NCBI RefSeq assembly: GCF_932526225.1
Contig: NC_064034.1
Location: 3,644,001-3,708,000, forward strand
Direction of reading: 5' to 3'
Source of the DNA: Nematostella vectensis
Lineage: Eukaryota; Cnidaria; Anthozoa; Actiniaria; Edwardsiidae
DNA: 64,000 bases
In this document: one piece after another, positions 32,441 to 43,420 of the stretch
Position numbering within the stretch: position 1 is the stretch's first letter
Layout: each line of letters opens with the position of its first letter
Notes under the pieces: model-generated
Told to the model about the DNA's origin: nothing
What the model saw: only the letters and a program-made list of their open reading frames with translations
Database searches by the model: none
Program-made: the position numbers and the translations under genes

Positions 32441-33472
32441 ATGACCATTGGGAGAGCGTGCTACGATACCATAAAATCCCTGCAGAGGGAAGCGAACGTC
32501 GTTAGATACGAAGGTGCCCGCCCCACCAACGATGTAATCAGCGAGTATGGAAGAGATGAGGCCGAGTACATCATGGGGCTAGGCCTCCCACCCCCTATGG
32601 GTCTACTCTTCAAGAAGCGTACACCAGGGCTCCGACACACGAACTGGGACTTGGGGAGGGCCATGGACGCCCTAGAACACCTACAAAGGGACAGTTGGGA
32701 GGCAAGTGTGGTAAGGGGATATTGTGAAATCCTACGCGACGCTGAGGTCATAAACCTTTGGGATTATGGCGCGACCTCACTAACCATATACCCAGAGCTA
32801 GCCGCTAGAGGGATGGGCGTGAGGGTTGAGTCACTCAGTGAAGACGGACAAATCAGCGAGGTACTAGCCACTATCGATTGCATGTCTAGCATCAAAGAAT
32901 ATCTACCCCTACCGTACGAGACGTACCCCATCGCGATACTATTCTCGTACGACAGCGAGCTGCATAGGGCTAAGGGCCTCACCCGCAAGCTGCGTGAAAG
33001 GCATAGAGGCGACGCGATACATAGGGAGCGCAAGATGCGTGAGGAAGGCGGTTGGTACGACGAGAGGGTATAGTCCGACGAGGAGCAACCCGACGAAGCG
33101 CTACGTGAGGCAAGGGATTACATCGCAGCGAAATGGTTTTGTAGAATCATAGACGCCATAGTGGTCGAGCGCAGCATGCACGAGCTGGACACACAAGAAC
33201 GCGCAGCCACAGGCCCAGAGTCAGTGCTCGTGGATCACACCAGCCAGCAGACAGGCGACACAGCGCTCGCGGATCACACCAGCCAGCAAACAGGCGACAC
33301 AGTGCTCGCGGATCACATCATCCACCCAGCACATAAGCGACACAGAGCCCACCCACAGAGCCCACCCAGCGCCTTCCAAGAGACGGCCACCCAGCAGATA
33401 AGTGACAGAGAACCCACCCAGCAGATAAGTGGTTTAGCTTTTGGCGAGGTTGAGCCTCCAGCCAACAGATAA
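32441..33472 (+). pseudogene. Unrecognised Polinton protein (343 codons, one stop)
   Basis: ATG 32441 opens a frame to a TAG at 33071-33073, and the same frame continues openly to 33472. The single stop therefore probably divides one original gene. The first part is rich in charged residues (YGRDEAEYIMGLGLPPPMGL, HTNWDLGRAMDALEH, ITTI-like core absent) and looks globular. The second part ends in imperfect repeats of SQQTGDTxLADHT and QQISDREPT. I do not recognise the family. It is the last gene before the right inverted repeat and is preceded by a TATACA-ATG sequence like other genes of the element. It could be cargo, a terminal-protein gene or a host-interaction gene; none of these is supported directly. 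Confidence 0.5.
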
Positions 33473-33547
33473 GTGATATAGTATTTGGCGCTGTTTAGCG
33501 AATTAGTTCTAATGCGCTGGACGTGTTCGGAAACTTTAGGAAGACAT

Positions 33548-34088
33548 CCTCCTTCGGTGACCCCACACTACCACGGCGACGGCAGCAAAAGCGACATCGA
33601 AGACGATAGTAAAGAGGAAAGCGAATCAGAGCACAACTCACAATAAACATGCCAAAACTTGCCCGCGGGGAATCCCCTATACCTGAGTAAAATATACACG
33701 CCTAGACCTGCCCTCGGGGAATCCCCTGATTCACTCTTAGGAATTAAAATATTATTGCGTTGCCATTACTCTAAGCAAATCTAGAACACTCCACTTTGTC
33801 AGCGGGAAAGTCCCCTTACTTGCTTCTAAGAATTAGAACTCCAAGAATGTCACGCAACAGTGTAACTGTGTTATCACCATCAAATTATAAAAGAATATAG
33901 TTTCCATAAAATAAAAAATAACATATAGTCTCCATAAAATAAAAAATGTATAGTTTCCATAAAATGAATTCCATCGGCAGTTTCCACACAGTGGATTAGT
34001 GGGTGGTCAAACTCTAGAACTCAGCGGCGTTGGCTTGGTTCTAGCGCATTAACCAAAATGCGCCAGAACCGCCAACTACTATACTACT
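33548..34088 (-). repeat. Right terminal inverted repeat of the Polinton
   Basis: Inverse of 23007-23604. It contains GGGGAATCCCC at 33667-33677 and 33717-33727, and the terminal palindromic sequence at about 34025-34088. Confidence 0.85.
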
Positions 34089-34963
34089 GACCGGTCGAAT
34101 GTAAGTTTAGTTTAGTTTTACCCGTCCTAAGGACACATATGTTCTCATGGTTAAGGAAACTTTGTCTACTACTCGCAGAGACGTTCAATTGTTCTTTCCG
34201 TTCCGTAACCCAGCTTATGTATCCCACGGTTTCCTTCTAGCTGAGTGTTCGCTCGGAGTTGTATTATCGCTTTCCTGAGTCATTTGAGCAGGCAGAGTAC
34301 TTATACTCCTGGGATTTCCCGCATTGTTTTCTAATTTCTCTTCGCGGTTCGACTTTTTTCCCGCGCTAAATGCAAAGCACTGATCCGCGCATGTGCACTG
34401 CTATCTCATGTAATCTAAGGCACGATAACGAGGTAGAATTATTTTTTTTTACCAACAGAATCTGCAATCTCGTTCCCAGAACCCACGCACCTCTGTGCCA
34501 GCTGCAAGGTATAAGGCTCTGGGATAATCAATTTTTTCACCAACAGAATCCATTGGCTTCGGTTTTATTGCGCATGTCCAAACAAAATAGGGACCGGAAA
34601 GAACACAGTTGACCTCTTTTACTAATCGATCCAATTCGCGCTTGACCAATTAGGAAGAGTCGAAGATTTTACGCTGAAAGAAATTCAATCCTAGATTTTG
34701 AAGTCACTCATCGTTTATAGAAAGGATTGTTTTGATTTATATATTGCTAAGCTGTTCTCGCGGTTATGGTAAAGCATTCCGAATTAACGACGTACTTTTT
34801 TTTGCCTTCGATTTGTTTGTCTCAAGAAGAGCGCAAATACAGTTCAATTATTTTACTGATTTTGCCCTTGATTAATCAATGGAAGACAAGATGGAAAGGC
34901 TTCGATCACGCATTAATTTATGTGCTCAGGCATGTGTTGACTCCATCGCTTGTAAATATTATG

Positions 34964-35127
34964 CAGGGGCGAATCTAGCTTTTCGCTATAGGGTGGGGCG
35001 GGGGGGGGGGGGTTGGCTAAGTGACAAAGGGGGGAGGGGGATTTTTATTTTTTGTTACATATGGCTTTCTGGCAGCCCAAAGGGGGGGGCTTAAACCCCA
35101 TAAAACCTCCCCCTAGATCCGCTACTG
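34964..35127. mobile_element. hAT-like MITE, 164 bp
   Basis: The ends CAGGGGCGAATCTAG and CTAGATCCGCTACTG are imperfect inverse copies, flanked by a perfect TTATG duplication (34959-34963 and 35128-35132). The centre is G-rich with no coding capacity. Confidence 0.8.
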
Positions 35128-36166
35128 TTATGTTTGCCTACCTCGAAATAGTCGTTAACGGACGGGGATTTTGATTCTATTGCCTTCGCGTTGTCTATTG
35201 TCGAAGAGCCGACACATACCGCAGAACTCTTTCAAAGAGCAAGAGACCATGATGTAAGAGAACGAATCCCCCGTTTTTAGAACTATTTTTAGAACAAGCA
35301 GTTATTTTTAGATCCGTCTCTGATTGGTTAGCGCTCACGTTTCCTAGCAACATGAGTCTTACGCGCGATCACATCTTGGGCAATGTGGTCCGGCAAAGGA
35401 TGTTTTGGAAATCTTTTTGACCGAAAATACCTTCCTTTTTTACGAACGCTGTAAAAATTATCTTCCACAGAGTACGCTGGAGCCAATCAACCGTTTCTGA
35501 GACATTGAAATGCATAAAGTGCGTGATTTTAGGCTCTGGGATCAACTTCCCCAGTAAAAGTTTTCACTGCTGATTCGCAAATTATAACACAATAATCAAT
35601 CGCAAATCTGTGTTTACAAACCACAATTCTCTTCCAATTCCCTTTTAATGAAAATAATACATCCAGAACTTAATACCATTATATTCACACCGATATTACA
35701 AATAAAAGATTTCAAGTCTTTATAATGATGTAAATCTTATTCCAGTGACAAGGGTTTCTTGAGTGACATGATTTCTGAACATTTGCGTGAAGAATTGAAG
35801 TTCATCAAGAAATGTACAAGGTACAAGCCTCTGGGAACGAGATTGTCCGCGGACAAACATGGTCAAATGTTGCATAATCCATTTAAGATATACTGTATGT
35901 AAATAAGCGCGGGATCACTTCTTTTGTTAAACATGTAGCATCAATAAATATTTAAAAGGATCCAAAGAGGAGCGTTGAACACTATTATGACATAATCAAA
36001 ACATATTCAACAAACTCGGTTTTCGGAATGAATTCAGCTCTCTCTATTACGGACACATTCGGAACTGCCCCAAACCCTAACCCTTCTCCTTTCTTTGTCG
36101 GTGTACTGTATGATAGGGTTCTCTGGCCATAATAACAAGGACGCAGATAATTATAGCTGATACAAT

Positions 36167-36483
36167 GACAGGAGCAAAAAATGGCAAAGCTCAAATTGTA
36201 AGGTCGTGTTAGCTTATATTCGCTTGATTTTTTGCATAGATGTTCCTTGTGCAAATTGTAAGGCTCTTGATTGGTCCGGATTTGCTGAATTTGGGCGAAA
36301 TTGCTACTTTTTTCATGATTTATGGCAACTTTGCTCAATCATATCTCAAGAACGGATCATCTACCAAAAAATACTAAAGCTTATTTTGTTTTATATTATG
36401 CAAGAAACCTCTAGACAAAATATCAACAAAATATAAGCTAACACAACCTTTCAATGTTAATTTTGCCATTTTTTGCCCCTGTC
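36167..36483. mobile_element. Mutator-type MITE with 9-bp target duplication
   Basis: Inverted ends of about 60-70 bp share GCAAAAAATGGCAAA and a long GTGTTAGCTTATATT block. It is flanked by a perfect 9-bp duplication TGATACAAT (36158-36166 and 36484-36492). A 9-bp duplication with long inverted ends is the signature of MuDR/MULE elements. Confidence 0.82.
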
Positions 36484-36864
36484 TGATACAATAGAAAACA
36501 GTTGTTTTGCTGACCACATAAATTCTCTTTGACTCACCTCTGTTGCGAATCTGCCTAATTTAAGAATGTGTAGAGCTTCAGCCGTCAGCCATACAGTCCT
36601 GATCTGAATCAAGCAAGATAAAGACCTTTATTAGCGTAGTTTATGTATTGTCATGTATTATCATTCCAATGGCCTCTTTGCATCCCCCGGGACCATAGGG
36701 GAACGAATTGAGAAATTTATGCTTATGATGAAAACACACTACTAACACATGCATATTCTACAATTTCCATAGACTAAGGCCATGTTGTGTACATTTCAAA
36801 AACGAGCTAATTTATATTCTATGAGTTTCACAGCACGAAGGGAAACTGTTAAGAAAACCTTTAA

Positions 36865-37055
36865 AGCCGCATTGTCACCAGTTTATTTCCGGTCGATTAC
36901 GTAACAATCTCCGATGATTTTTAACGGAAAACGCGAAAAATATTTCAAAATATTGAAGGCAGTGTGTTTATTGGAAGTTTTTTTGAGGATGTGATTGATT
37001 TTAACGGTTGAGGTTTCCGTCGGACCTCCGGAAGTAAACTGGTGACAATGCGGCT
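36865..37055. mobile_element. TTAA-flanked MITE, 191 bp (piggyBac-like)
   Basis: AGCCGCATTGTCACCAGTTT and its inverse close the element, with the inverted ends about 28 bp long. TTAA is present on both sides (36861-36864 and 37056-37059). No coding capacity. Confidence 0.78.
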
Positions 37056-38729
37056 TTAAGAGCTGTGCACACAAACTCCTTATGTCTAGCGCGGGCGTCG
37101 GGCCCTTTTATCCTTTGAAGTATATACCAGTAAGAGAAAAAGAAGGCCTGATACAAATCTTCATGTTTGGGACCCATATTTTTGGCCCTCTGTGATTGGC
37201 TAGAAATATTTGGCAGTTGGAAGCAACAATTGATTTGATTGGCCCACATTCAAATTTATCACCCATGCCGGTCAGATCGTGTTTTTATTTCTCAACGTAA
37301 TCGTTTCTAGAGGATGTAAGATGAAGATCTACTTGGAAGCCTTTAGAAGCTGCATTTATATTTTAGATATCATAAGTCGTATCTAATTCTCGTATCTAAT
37401 TCTTGCAGGCGTTTACCCGGTTTTTTGTGTGCTGCGTTTCCGCTAGCAAAATAAACTCCCGCAATCATTGATCACGCTACTGTCAGGTGTTTTATGCATG
37501 TTAATTCTAGAAAGGGCAAAATCGTTATTCGATGAATAAGCGAGGGCCATGTGTTTAAACGAATTTTGTTTGATATTTAGTTTAAACAACATAAAATCAA
37601 AGCAGTTTTGCACTTACGTGATATTTTCTTATTAACGGTATAAAATGATAAAAAACATGCATCATTTGCCTTCTTCGGCCCTTTTTCTAAATTTGTGGTA
37701 AGCGGTATTTGTACCTTGATTTAAGATCTGGTCATTTACGAGAAATAATCTGCTATTACGCCTACGCTATTACGGGAGTTTTCTTAATTTAACCTATCCA
37801 GAGTTGTCATTTTTTAGCGGAGCCAGCGCGGCCGCTGGCCGCGCGCGGTGCTCCATAAGTATAGAAATATTGTAAGCTATGCGACTTGGTTTTGTGGTCA
37901 TCGCGCGGTTACCCTGTGGTGTCACAAATCAGCCAGTAATCCAGCCGCGCAACTCTCAGGGCCCTCTTGGTCTTACGCTTTTATGTGTTTTTAGTTCAAA
38001 GTTCGTATGATAACAGAAAAAAGGCAGTATTTAATGAGAAAATATGAGGATTCAAATGGACTGAAGTCTTTTAGGAACCGTTTTGTCTGAAGTACGAGTC
38101 GATGGTAAAATCTACCCGAGTGTTCGTGAATCCCGCCCGTCGCAACAGCTAAAAAGGGATGGAGGATCTACACTACCATTGTATATTCATTCACGTCTAT
38201 ATTTATTATAGGAGATCCTGAGAAGAAAGGCTTTGATGTTTGTTTTCAGCTATAAAAATCATTTGCTTGTGTCGACGATTTCCTTGCTATCAGAAATTCG
38301 ACAACTTCACAGTTTACAACAAAAACAAACAACACAACCGCAACAGAAAGCGAAAAAAAAAACTGCCAAGGTGAGTTTTAGACGACGATTTGTATTGAGA
38401 ATATGAAAGTTATTTTTATTTTATTGTTGTCTTTTATAATGCTCATTTGTTCGTTTTTTTTTCCATAACTAATCGCTCAAACTAAAACACCGTTCCAGCT
38501 TTAGTTTGACGTCAAATGCCATTTCAAAGTCATATATCCTTGTTTTGATGTAAATACTTAAATACTAGTTCTATAAATTCAGGCGTATATTCCTCACGGT
38601 AAGTAAGAATTTAACGACAGAAATACGTAGTAGTCTAGTCACTGTATCAATGCCACAGCTTGTTGGATTTATACATTTGTTTCTAGAGTTTGCTTTGAGA
38701 ATTCATACGTGAGCGGTGGTTTACTGCGC

Positions 38730-39332
38730 TTACCGTTCAACTAGGGCGGTGGTATAAGGGTGACGCAAGCAAAACTCTAACTTCGAGAACTTTTTCGTTT
38801 CGAGGGCCTTCATGTACTCTTTCATCTTCTCCTCTGAAAGCTCCGCGCCGTAGTCATGCAGGATAGCTTTCATGTCCGGCTTGCTCAGGGTATAGAAGAC
38901 CACCAGGGCCGCGATGTTCTCGCGGAACGGCTTCGTGATGCTGGTGAGCTGCTGCGTGATCACCCACACGCTGATACCCACGTGGCGCGCGCTGAACGCC
39001 AAGTTGACGAGCTGGTCAGAGCTCCTCTTTACGTCTTTCGAGGCCGCACAGTCGTCGAGTATGATTAGCGTATTAGTGCCTTCGAAGAGAGCGGAGACAA
39101 ACCTCAGCAGTATGTCGATCCGACCCGCCTCAGGTGCGATGACGAACAGACGATTGTCGCCCTCGCCGAAGCCGTCGTATGTTTTGTTGTAGACAAAGGT
39201 AGGGCACATGAGTACGATGTAGTCAAACTTGCCCCAGAAAGGGCCACGCAGCCGGTCCACTACGAATTGGGTCTTCCCGCATGACGTCGGGCCCACGATA
39301 AGAGCGTTAAATGGGATGTTTTTCGGGTCCAT
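38730..39332 (-). CDS. Packaging ATPase (A32/FtsK-HerA type)
   Basis: A 200-codon frame from ATG 39332 (MDPKNIPFNALIVG). Walker A GPTSCGKT is at about residues 14-21, Walker B is LIILDDC near residue 107, and a sensor-like WVITQQLTS follows. Length and motif order fit the genome-packaging ATPases of Polinton-like and related DNA viruses, which pump DNA into capsids. This frame has no internal stop. Upstream it is open into the capsid gene without a stop, apparently because of a 1-nt loss there. It may be the only complete gene of this module. Confidence 0.78.
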   Translation of the reverse strand: MDPKNIPFNALIVGPTSCGKTQFVVDRLRGPFWGKFDYIVLMCPTFVYNKTYDGFGEGDNRLFVIAPEAGRIDILLRFVSALFEGTNTLIILDDCAASKDVKRSSDQLVNLAFSARHVGISVWVITQQLTSITKPFRENIAALVVFYTLSKPDMKAILHDYGAELSEEKMKEYMKALETKKFSKLEFCLRHPYTTALVER

Positions 39333-39351
39333 ACCGCTCCGGTGTATGTGC

Positions 39352-40614
39352 TCAGTATTGTATGGACTCTGTAGCTGTCCGTTCATAAGGTTCATTTGGG
39401 CGTCGGCCACCACAAACACGTGACAGTTTACGCTACCCGAGCCGCTCGCCGTGCGTTTTATCTCGAGGTGCACACCGTAGCGGGTATTGACCAATCGGAG
39501 ACCACCCCCATGGATAGCACTGTCGTCCGTCGTTCGAAGGTCGATCCACAGAGCAAACTTGTTATCGCCATAGAACGACTCGGGGCCGACTGCCGGGGCG
39601 GCAAGCGCTCCGCTGTGCCCCCCCCAGGGAGGGGCGGACGAACCGCCTTTTCGCCTCCCTCCATAAATCCGTGGGGCGCAGGCCCTGGCTGAAAACCTTG
39701 TTTGGCATGCCGTCGATTGTAACGCGAACGCTCTTGATGTCGGGGTACACGAACTTCTCAGAGTCGCGAGTCCCTGCCGTGTATGGCTCCACAAAGAGGA
39801 GCAACAGACCACTCATAGACCTTCGCGGCAGGTTGACACTCTCGTTGATTATGCTGTCCGTCCCTTTGCTAATCACGAAGGTCTTGTGAAGGTTCACTTG
39901 CTCGTAGAAGAACGTTGTGCCGTTGTGGTAGGCGGCGGACCGGGCGAGGTTGTCGTCCCTCAGGCTTTCGTACTCCAGCTCTAGATTTTTGATGCCATAG
40001 GATAATTTGGTGGCATCGGTTCCGACTACTAACTGGTCAACCGATGCGAACGTGATCTCGAAGAGCAGCGCCTCGGAGAGCGCCCTTGGGTACAGCACGC
40101 CGTGGTCCGTCAGCAGAGAATGGTCTAGCGGGATGGTGTACCCCGCCCCGTGGGCGGCGTTTAGAGCGTTCTCCTTGGCGTTACTGGTCGCTTTATCGCC
40201 GGCCTTGGAGCGAAGCTTGCGCATGTTTTCTGACTGTATGCCCTGCTCCAGGCGGTCCTCTCTCTCGACCTTGGACAGGTAAAGCTCCTCATACGTCTTG
40301 AAGACGTCGTAGCGGTTGGTGTCCTGGAGCGTTTCTCCTGCAAACGTGATTTTCAGGCGGCTCACGAGATTTTGGCCGACGTTGTTGACGACGGTATTAT
40401 TCGCATGGCCTGAGACGGAGAGATCGAGACCGACCCTCAAGGAGCCAGGCACGAGCGTGACGCCTTCCGATAGCTTTGGGACCGCCACATACAGCGTCTG
40501 GTCTGGGGAGGCCGTCGACGGGTTGAGAGTGACCCGGTGAACAGTTCTCTCGGCTTTCAACCCCAGAGGAATTCTGGGTGTTCGTTGGGGGTCAAGTTTA
40601 TCGCTGACTGACAT
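39352..40614 (-). pseudogene. Major capsid-like protein (double jelly-roll type, inferred)
   Basis: ATG 40614 (MSVSDKLDPQRT). The main part, to about 39690, reads NNTVVNNVGQNLVSRLKITF, YEELYLSKVEREDRLEQG, ESVNLPRRSMSGLLLLF and SEKFVYPDIKSVRVTIDGMP. A shift in a G run near 39625 moves the reading to a second frame with FYGDNKFALWIDLRTTDD and VNCHVFVVADAQMN. About 415 residues in total, beta-rich, directly upstream of the packaging ATPase: the capsid-ATPase pair is typical. Near the end a missing base hides the stop: shifted by one, SIQY is followed by TGA at 39352-39354. Assignment as capsid rests on gene order and recalled family likeness. Confidence 0.6.
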
Positions 40615-40637
40615 CGTATACTTTTTGGTTTGGGTCG

Positions 40638-41585
40638 GGTATTCGTACCAAGACGTAGGGGCCTGAAGTGGTTTGGTAGTGAGGTGGGTGTGATCATATG
40701 GTATGGTAATGTTGGAGGGTGATGGTGAAGGATGGCTAGTAAGGCAATGCAGAGTGGAGATGGTAGTAATGTAATTACGGTGAAGAGGTGGATAGGTTAG
40801 ACTAGTAGGTGGTGGAGGGTGGTGAAAAGGTAAAGTGGGACTAAAGAATAGGTTGTGGTAGTGTGTGGTGGGTAGGTGAAAAAGAAAAGATAATAATAAT
40901 GTGGTGTGGTGTGGAGATGGCTAATGGCTGTGTTGGTGGGGGAAAAATAGTATGGTGTATAGGTGAGAGTGGTTGTGAGGGGGATGTGGAGTAGATAAGG
41001 CTTATAATTAAGCGTGATGGGTCTATGTGTTTAAAATGGTGGTGGTGTTGAGGACGGTTGAAAATTTGTGAGGTTATGGTGTAGATGTAGGTGATGATGT
41101 ATCGTTATGATGTTAGGTGATTGTAAGGTGTTGGACTTTTGGTAGGATAGGGTATTCGTACCAAGACGTAGGGGTCTAAAGTGGTGTGGTAGTGAGGTGG
41201 GTGTGATCATGTGGTATGGTAATGTTGGAGGGTGATGGTGAAGGATGGCTAGTAAGGCAATGCAGAGTGGAGATGGTGGTAATGTAATTACGGTGAAGAG
41301 GTGGATAGGTAAGACTAGTAGGTGGTGGGGGGTGGTGAAACGATAAAGTGGGACTATAGAATGGGTTGTGGTAGTGTGTGGTGGGTAGGTGAAAAAGAAG
41401 AAATAATAATAATATGGTGTGGTGTAGAGATGTGGAGTAGATAAGGCTTATAATTAAGCGTGATGGGTCTATGTGTTTTAAAATGGTGGTGGTGCGGGGG
41501 ACGATTAAAATTTGTGAGGTTGTGGTATAAATGTGGGTGGTAATGTATTGTTGTGATGTTAGGTGATCGTAAGGTGTTGGTTTGT
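40638..41585 (+). repeat. GT-rich tandem duplication, 513-bp offset
   Basis: GGTATTCGTACCAAGACGTA begins at 40638 and again at 41151. The following several hundred bases match, with a deletion of about 80 bp in the second unit, ending at TGATYGTAAGGTGTTGG (about 41135 and 41585). The strand is extremely G/T-rich, and G/T-rich sequence without units continues to about 42330. It lies between the divergent capsid and membrane-protein genes, so it is a candidate origin or bidirectional control region. Confidence 0.8.
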
Positions 41586-42451
41586 GGGTAGGTAGGGTGG
41601 GTGATGGGGTGTGGTCGTTTGTAGTTGGGTTTTGTGCTGTGGGGTAAATGTTTGTATGGTGTGGTGTTGGGGGGGGCGCTGGTTGTAGGACTAGTGGCTG
41701 CTGTAGGGTGTGGTTGGTTTGCTGTGTTGTAGGGTGAGTAGTGTTGTGGCCATGGGAAGGGGGCGGGGGTTGTGGTTTTTGTGTTGGCAGGGGTCTGGCT
41801 GGTATAGGGTGTGTTAGGTGTGTATGTTTAGGTGAGAGTGTGGGAAAGTGTGAGGGGGGAAGGAAGTGTATGTGTAGGTGTGTGGGGCTTAGGTGGGTGT
41901 TGGTGTTGTGCTGGGGTATGGGATAAACGTGGTGGGTTGTATGATGGCGTGGTATGGGTGAAGTGGGTATGGGGCTGTTTGTGGGGTGAGGGATGAGGGG
42001 GTGCTTGTTGTGGGGTAGGTGGGTGGTTGGGTGCGGGTGATGCGGGTAGGGGGATACTTGGGTGGTTAGCCAGTTATGAGGGGGGAGAGAAAGGGGGTTG
42101 TGACATGTATAGAGCTGGGTGGTAGTAGTGGGTAGGTATGTTGTGTGGTGAGGATAGAGTGCTAGTGGTGTGAGGTGGGTATGGTGGGTGTGGGTAGTAG
42201 GGCGCGTTTAGTGGTAGGTGTGGGGGGGAGGGCTGCGCCGTGGGGTGTGGTAGGGGTGTGTGTGGTGGGGGTGTGGGTAGTGGGGTTTTTTTTAAGGGGG
42301 TGGGGTGTGTTAGTGTGGGGGTAGGTGGTTAGTGTGGCGGTGTGGTGTACATATATGTATATATATGCACATAAAGTACGAAGTCGCGTGGCTATGGTGC
42401 GGACTGTTAGACATGTTTAACATAGCATAGCACGAGTTATGCGCACGCATC

Positions 42452-43420
42452 ATGGGTGATGTTGACGTTGACATTGACGATACCTTGCCGGGCGGGTCCG
42501 CCGATCGCGGGGCGGGGGACGACAAGACGACGCCCCTCATCCCGTTTGACCCCGGCGATGGGGAGTCGATCCCAATGTCGAGCACGTTGTCGCGTACGCA
42601 TGCTGCGCATAGCATGGCTTCGCGAACCGCCGGAACGGCAAGCGCTGAAACCTCGTTCATCACAGAGGGTGCAGCGACAAGACTCGGTCTCCAGTCCCTC
42701 AGGGAGGAATACCCAGACCTTGACGAGAATCTGATACGGTTCCAGTCAGACCGGAGGGGAAAGACGCTAATACAGCTTCGCAACCTCGGCAAAGGAGGTT
42801 GGACTAAACCAAGACAGCTGTTCAATGAGAACGGGGGCGTTTGACAGGACGTTGCAAAGCTGAAAAGCTTCAAGATGGCGATGGGGTCCGTGGCAGAGAT
42901 AGACGCGGTCATACAGGAGAACACAGAACGAGTCCAAGAGCTGCAAGGGGTGGTAGCCACAGACAGGGAGAGCATCGACGACCCTAACACGTCAGAGAGT
43001 CGCCGCCAAGAGGCCCGTGAGCGCAACGAGGAGAGGCTGTCCGAGATTGACGAACTAAAACGCGAAAACCGAGAGCTCGAGAACCAAAAGCCGCTAAGAG
43101 AGCGCATCAAAGCCACCTTAAAAAAGTACGGCTTTACCGTCACCGCTATCGGGTTGGCCGTAGCGACGACGATCGCGGCCATTGTGACGTCGCTCGGCAA
43201 GTCGCTCTCCTCCGTGGCCAGAGGGGCCGGTAACGGGATTAAGGCCATCGGGAAAAAGCTGGGCGGGCTTCTCCCCGGGCTAGTAGGCAGCATCGCGAAC
43301 TTCGTGTTTAAGGCTGCAGGGGAAGCGGTGAAAGTCCTTGGCGAAAATGCGTGGCTGCTCATTCTAGGCGTAACCGCGTTCTTGTTTCGTCGAATGCAAA
43401 GCAGTCATCGGAACAGGTAA
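42452..43420 (+). pseudogene. Coiled-coil plus membrane protein of the second module
   Basis: ATG 42452 opens a frame that stops at TGA 42842-42844, and the same frame continues to 43420. The first part is acidic (VDVDIDDTLPGG) and later basic. The second has a long charged coiled coil (about 42890-43100, NEERLSEIDELKRENREL), then FTVTAIGLAVATTIAAIV (a membrane helix), a Gly/Lys-rich amphipathic block (GNGIKAIGKKLGGLLPGLVG) and a last helix ENAWLLILGVTAFLF. This layout is a recurrent cnidarian mobile-element protein in my recollection; function unknown, perhaps virion membrane or penetration. It is preceded by a TATATGTATATATATG palindrome (about 42350). Confidence 0.55.

Larger units (their letters stand above)
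23007..34088 (+). mobile_element. Polinton/Maverick element, decayed but bounded by terminal inverted repeats
   Basis: The left tip AGTAGTATAGTAATTGG (23007) is the inverse of the right tip (34088), and the inverted repeat continues for about 540-600 bp. Inside are the Polinton hallmark genes: protein-primed DNA polymerase B, RVE integrase with chromodomain, adenovirus-type protease and capsid remnant, nearly all on the plus strand. Flanking hexamers are GACATT and GACCGG, so a clean 6-bp target duplication is not preserved. Nearly every gene carries stops or frameshifts, so the copy is inactive. The packaging ATPase is not visible and the capsid N-terminus is missing, which points to a deletion around 24300-24800. 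Confidence 0.88.
34089..38729. other. Non-coding stretch between the two virus-like elements
   Basis: No convincing coding region is present. It contains three small MITEs annotated separately. It also holds a pair of inverted CAATCTCGTTCCCAGA sequences (about 34464 and 35838) that may be the ends of an older repeat, and a possible 5' exon with a good donor CAAG/GTGAGT at about 38371 and a TATAAAAA upstream (about 38252). AT-rich throughout, in contrast to the block that follows. Confidence 0.5.

Noticed and set aside
34464-35853. CAATCTCGTTCCCAGA inverted pair as a transposon of about 1.4 kb
   Set aside because: Only about 16 bases match, no target duplication was found, and a separate MITE lies inside. 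Too weak to call.
38180-38375. Possible promoter and first exon (TATAAAAA, donor AAG/GTGAGT)
   Set aside because: No coding sequence or matching acceptor could be found downstream. Left as a remark only.
39396-40540. Several plus-strand frames (39396-39692, 40007-40282, 40316-40540)
   Set aside because: Antisense to the capsid-like gene in GC-rich sequence, where random frames are long.
42310-43362. Long minus-strand frame of 350 codons
   Set aside because: It lies antisense to the plus-strand coiled-coil/membrane protein, is Ser/Pro-rich from codon shadowing and has no motif.
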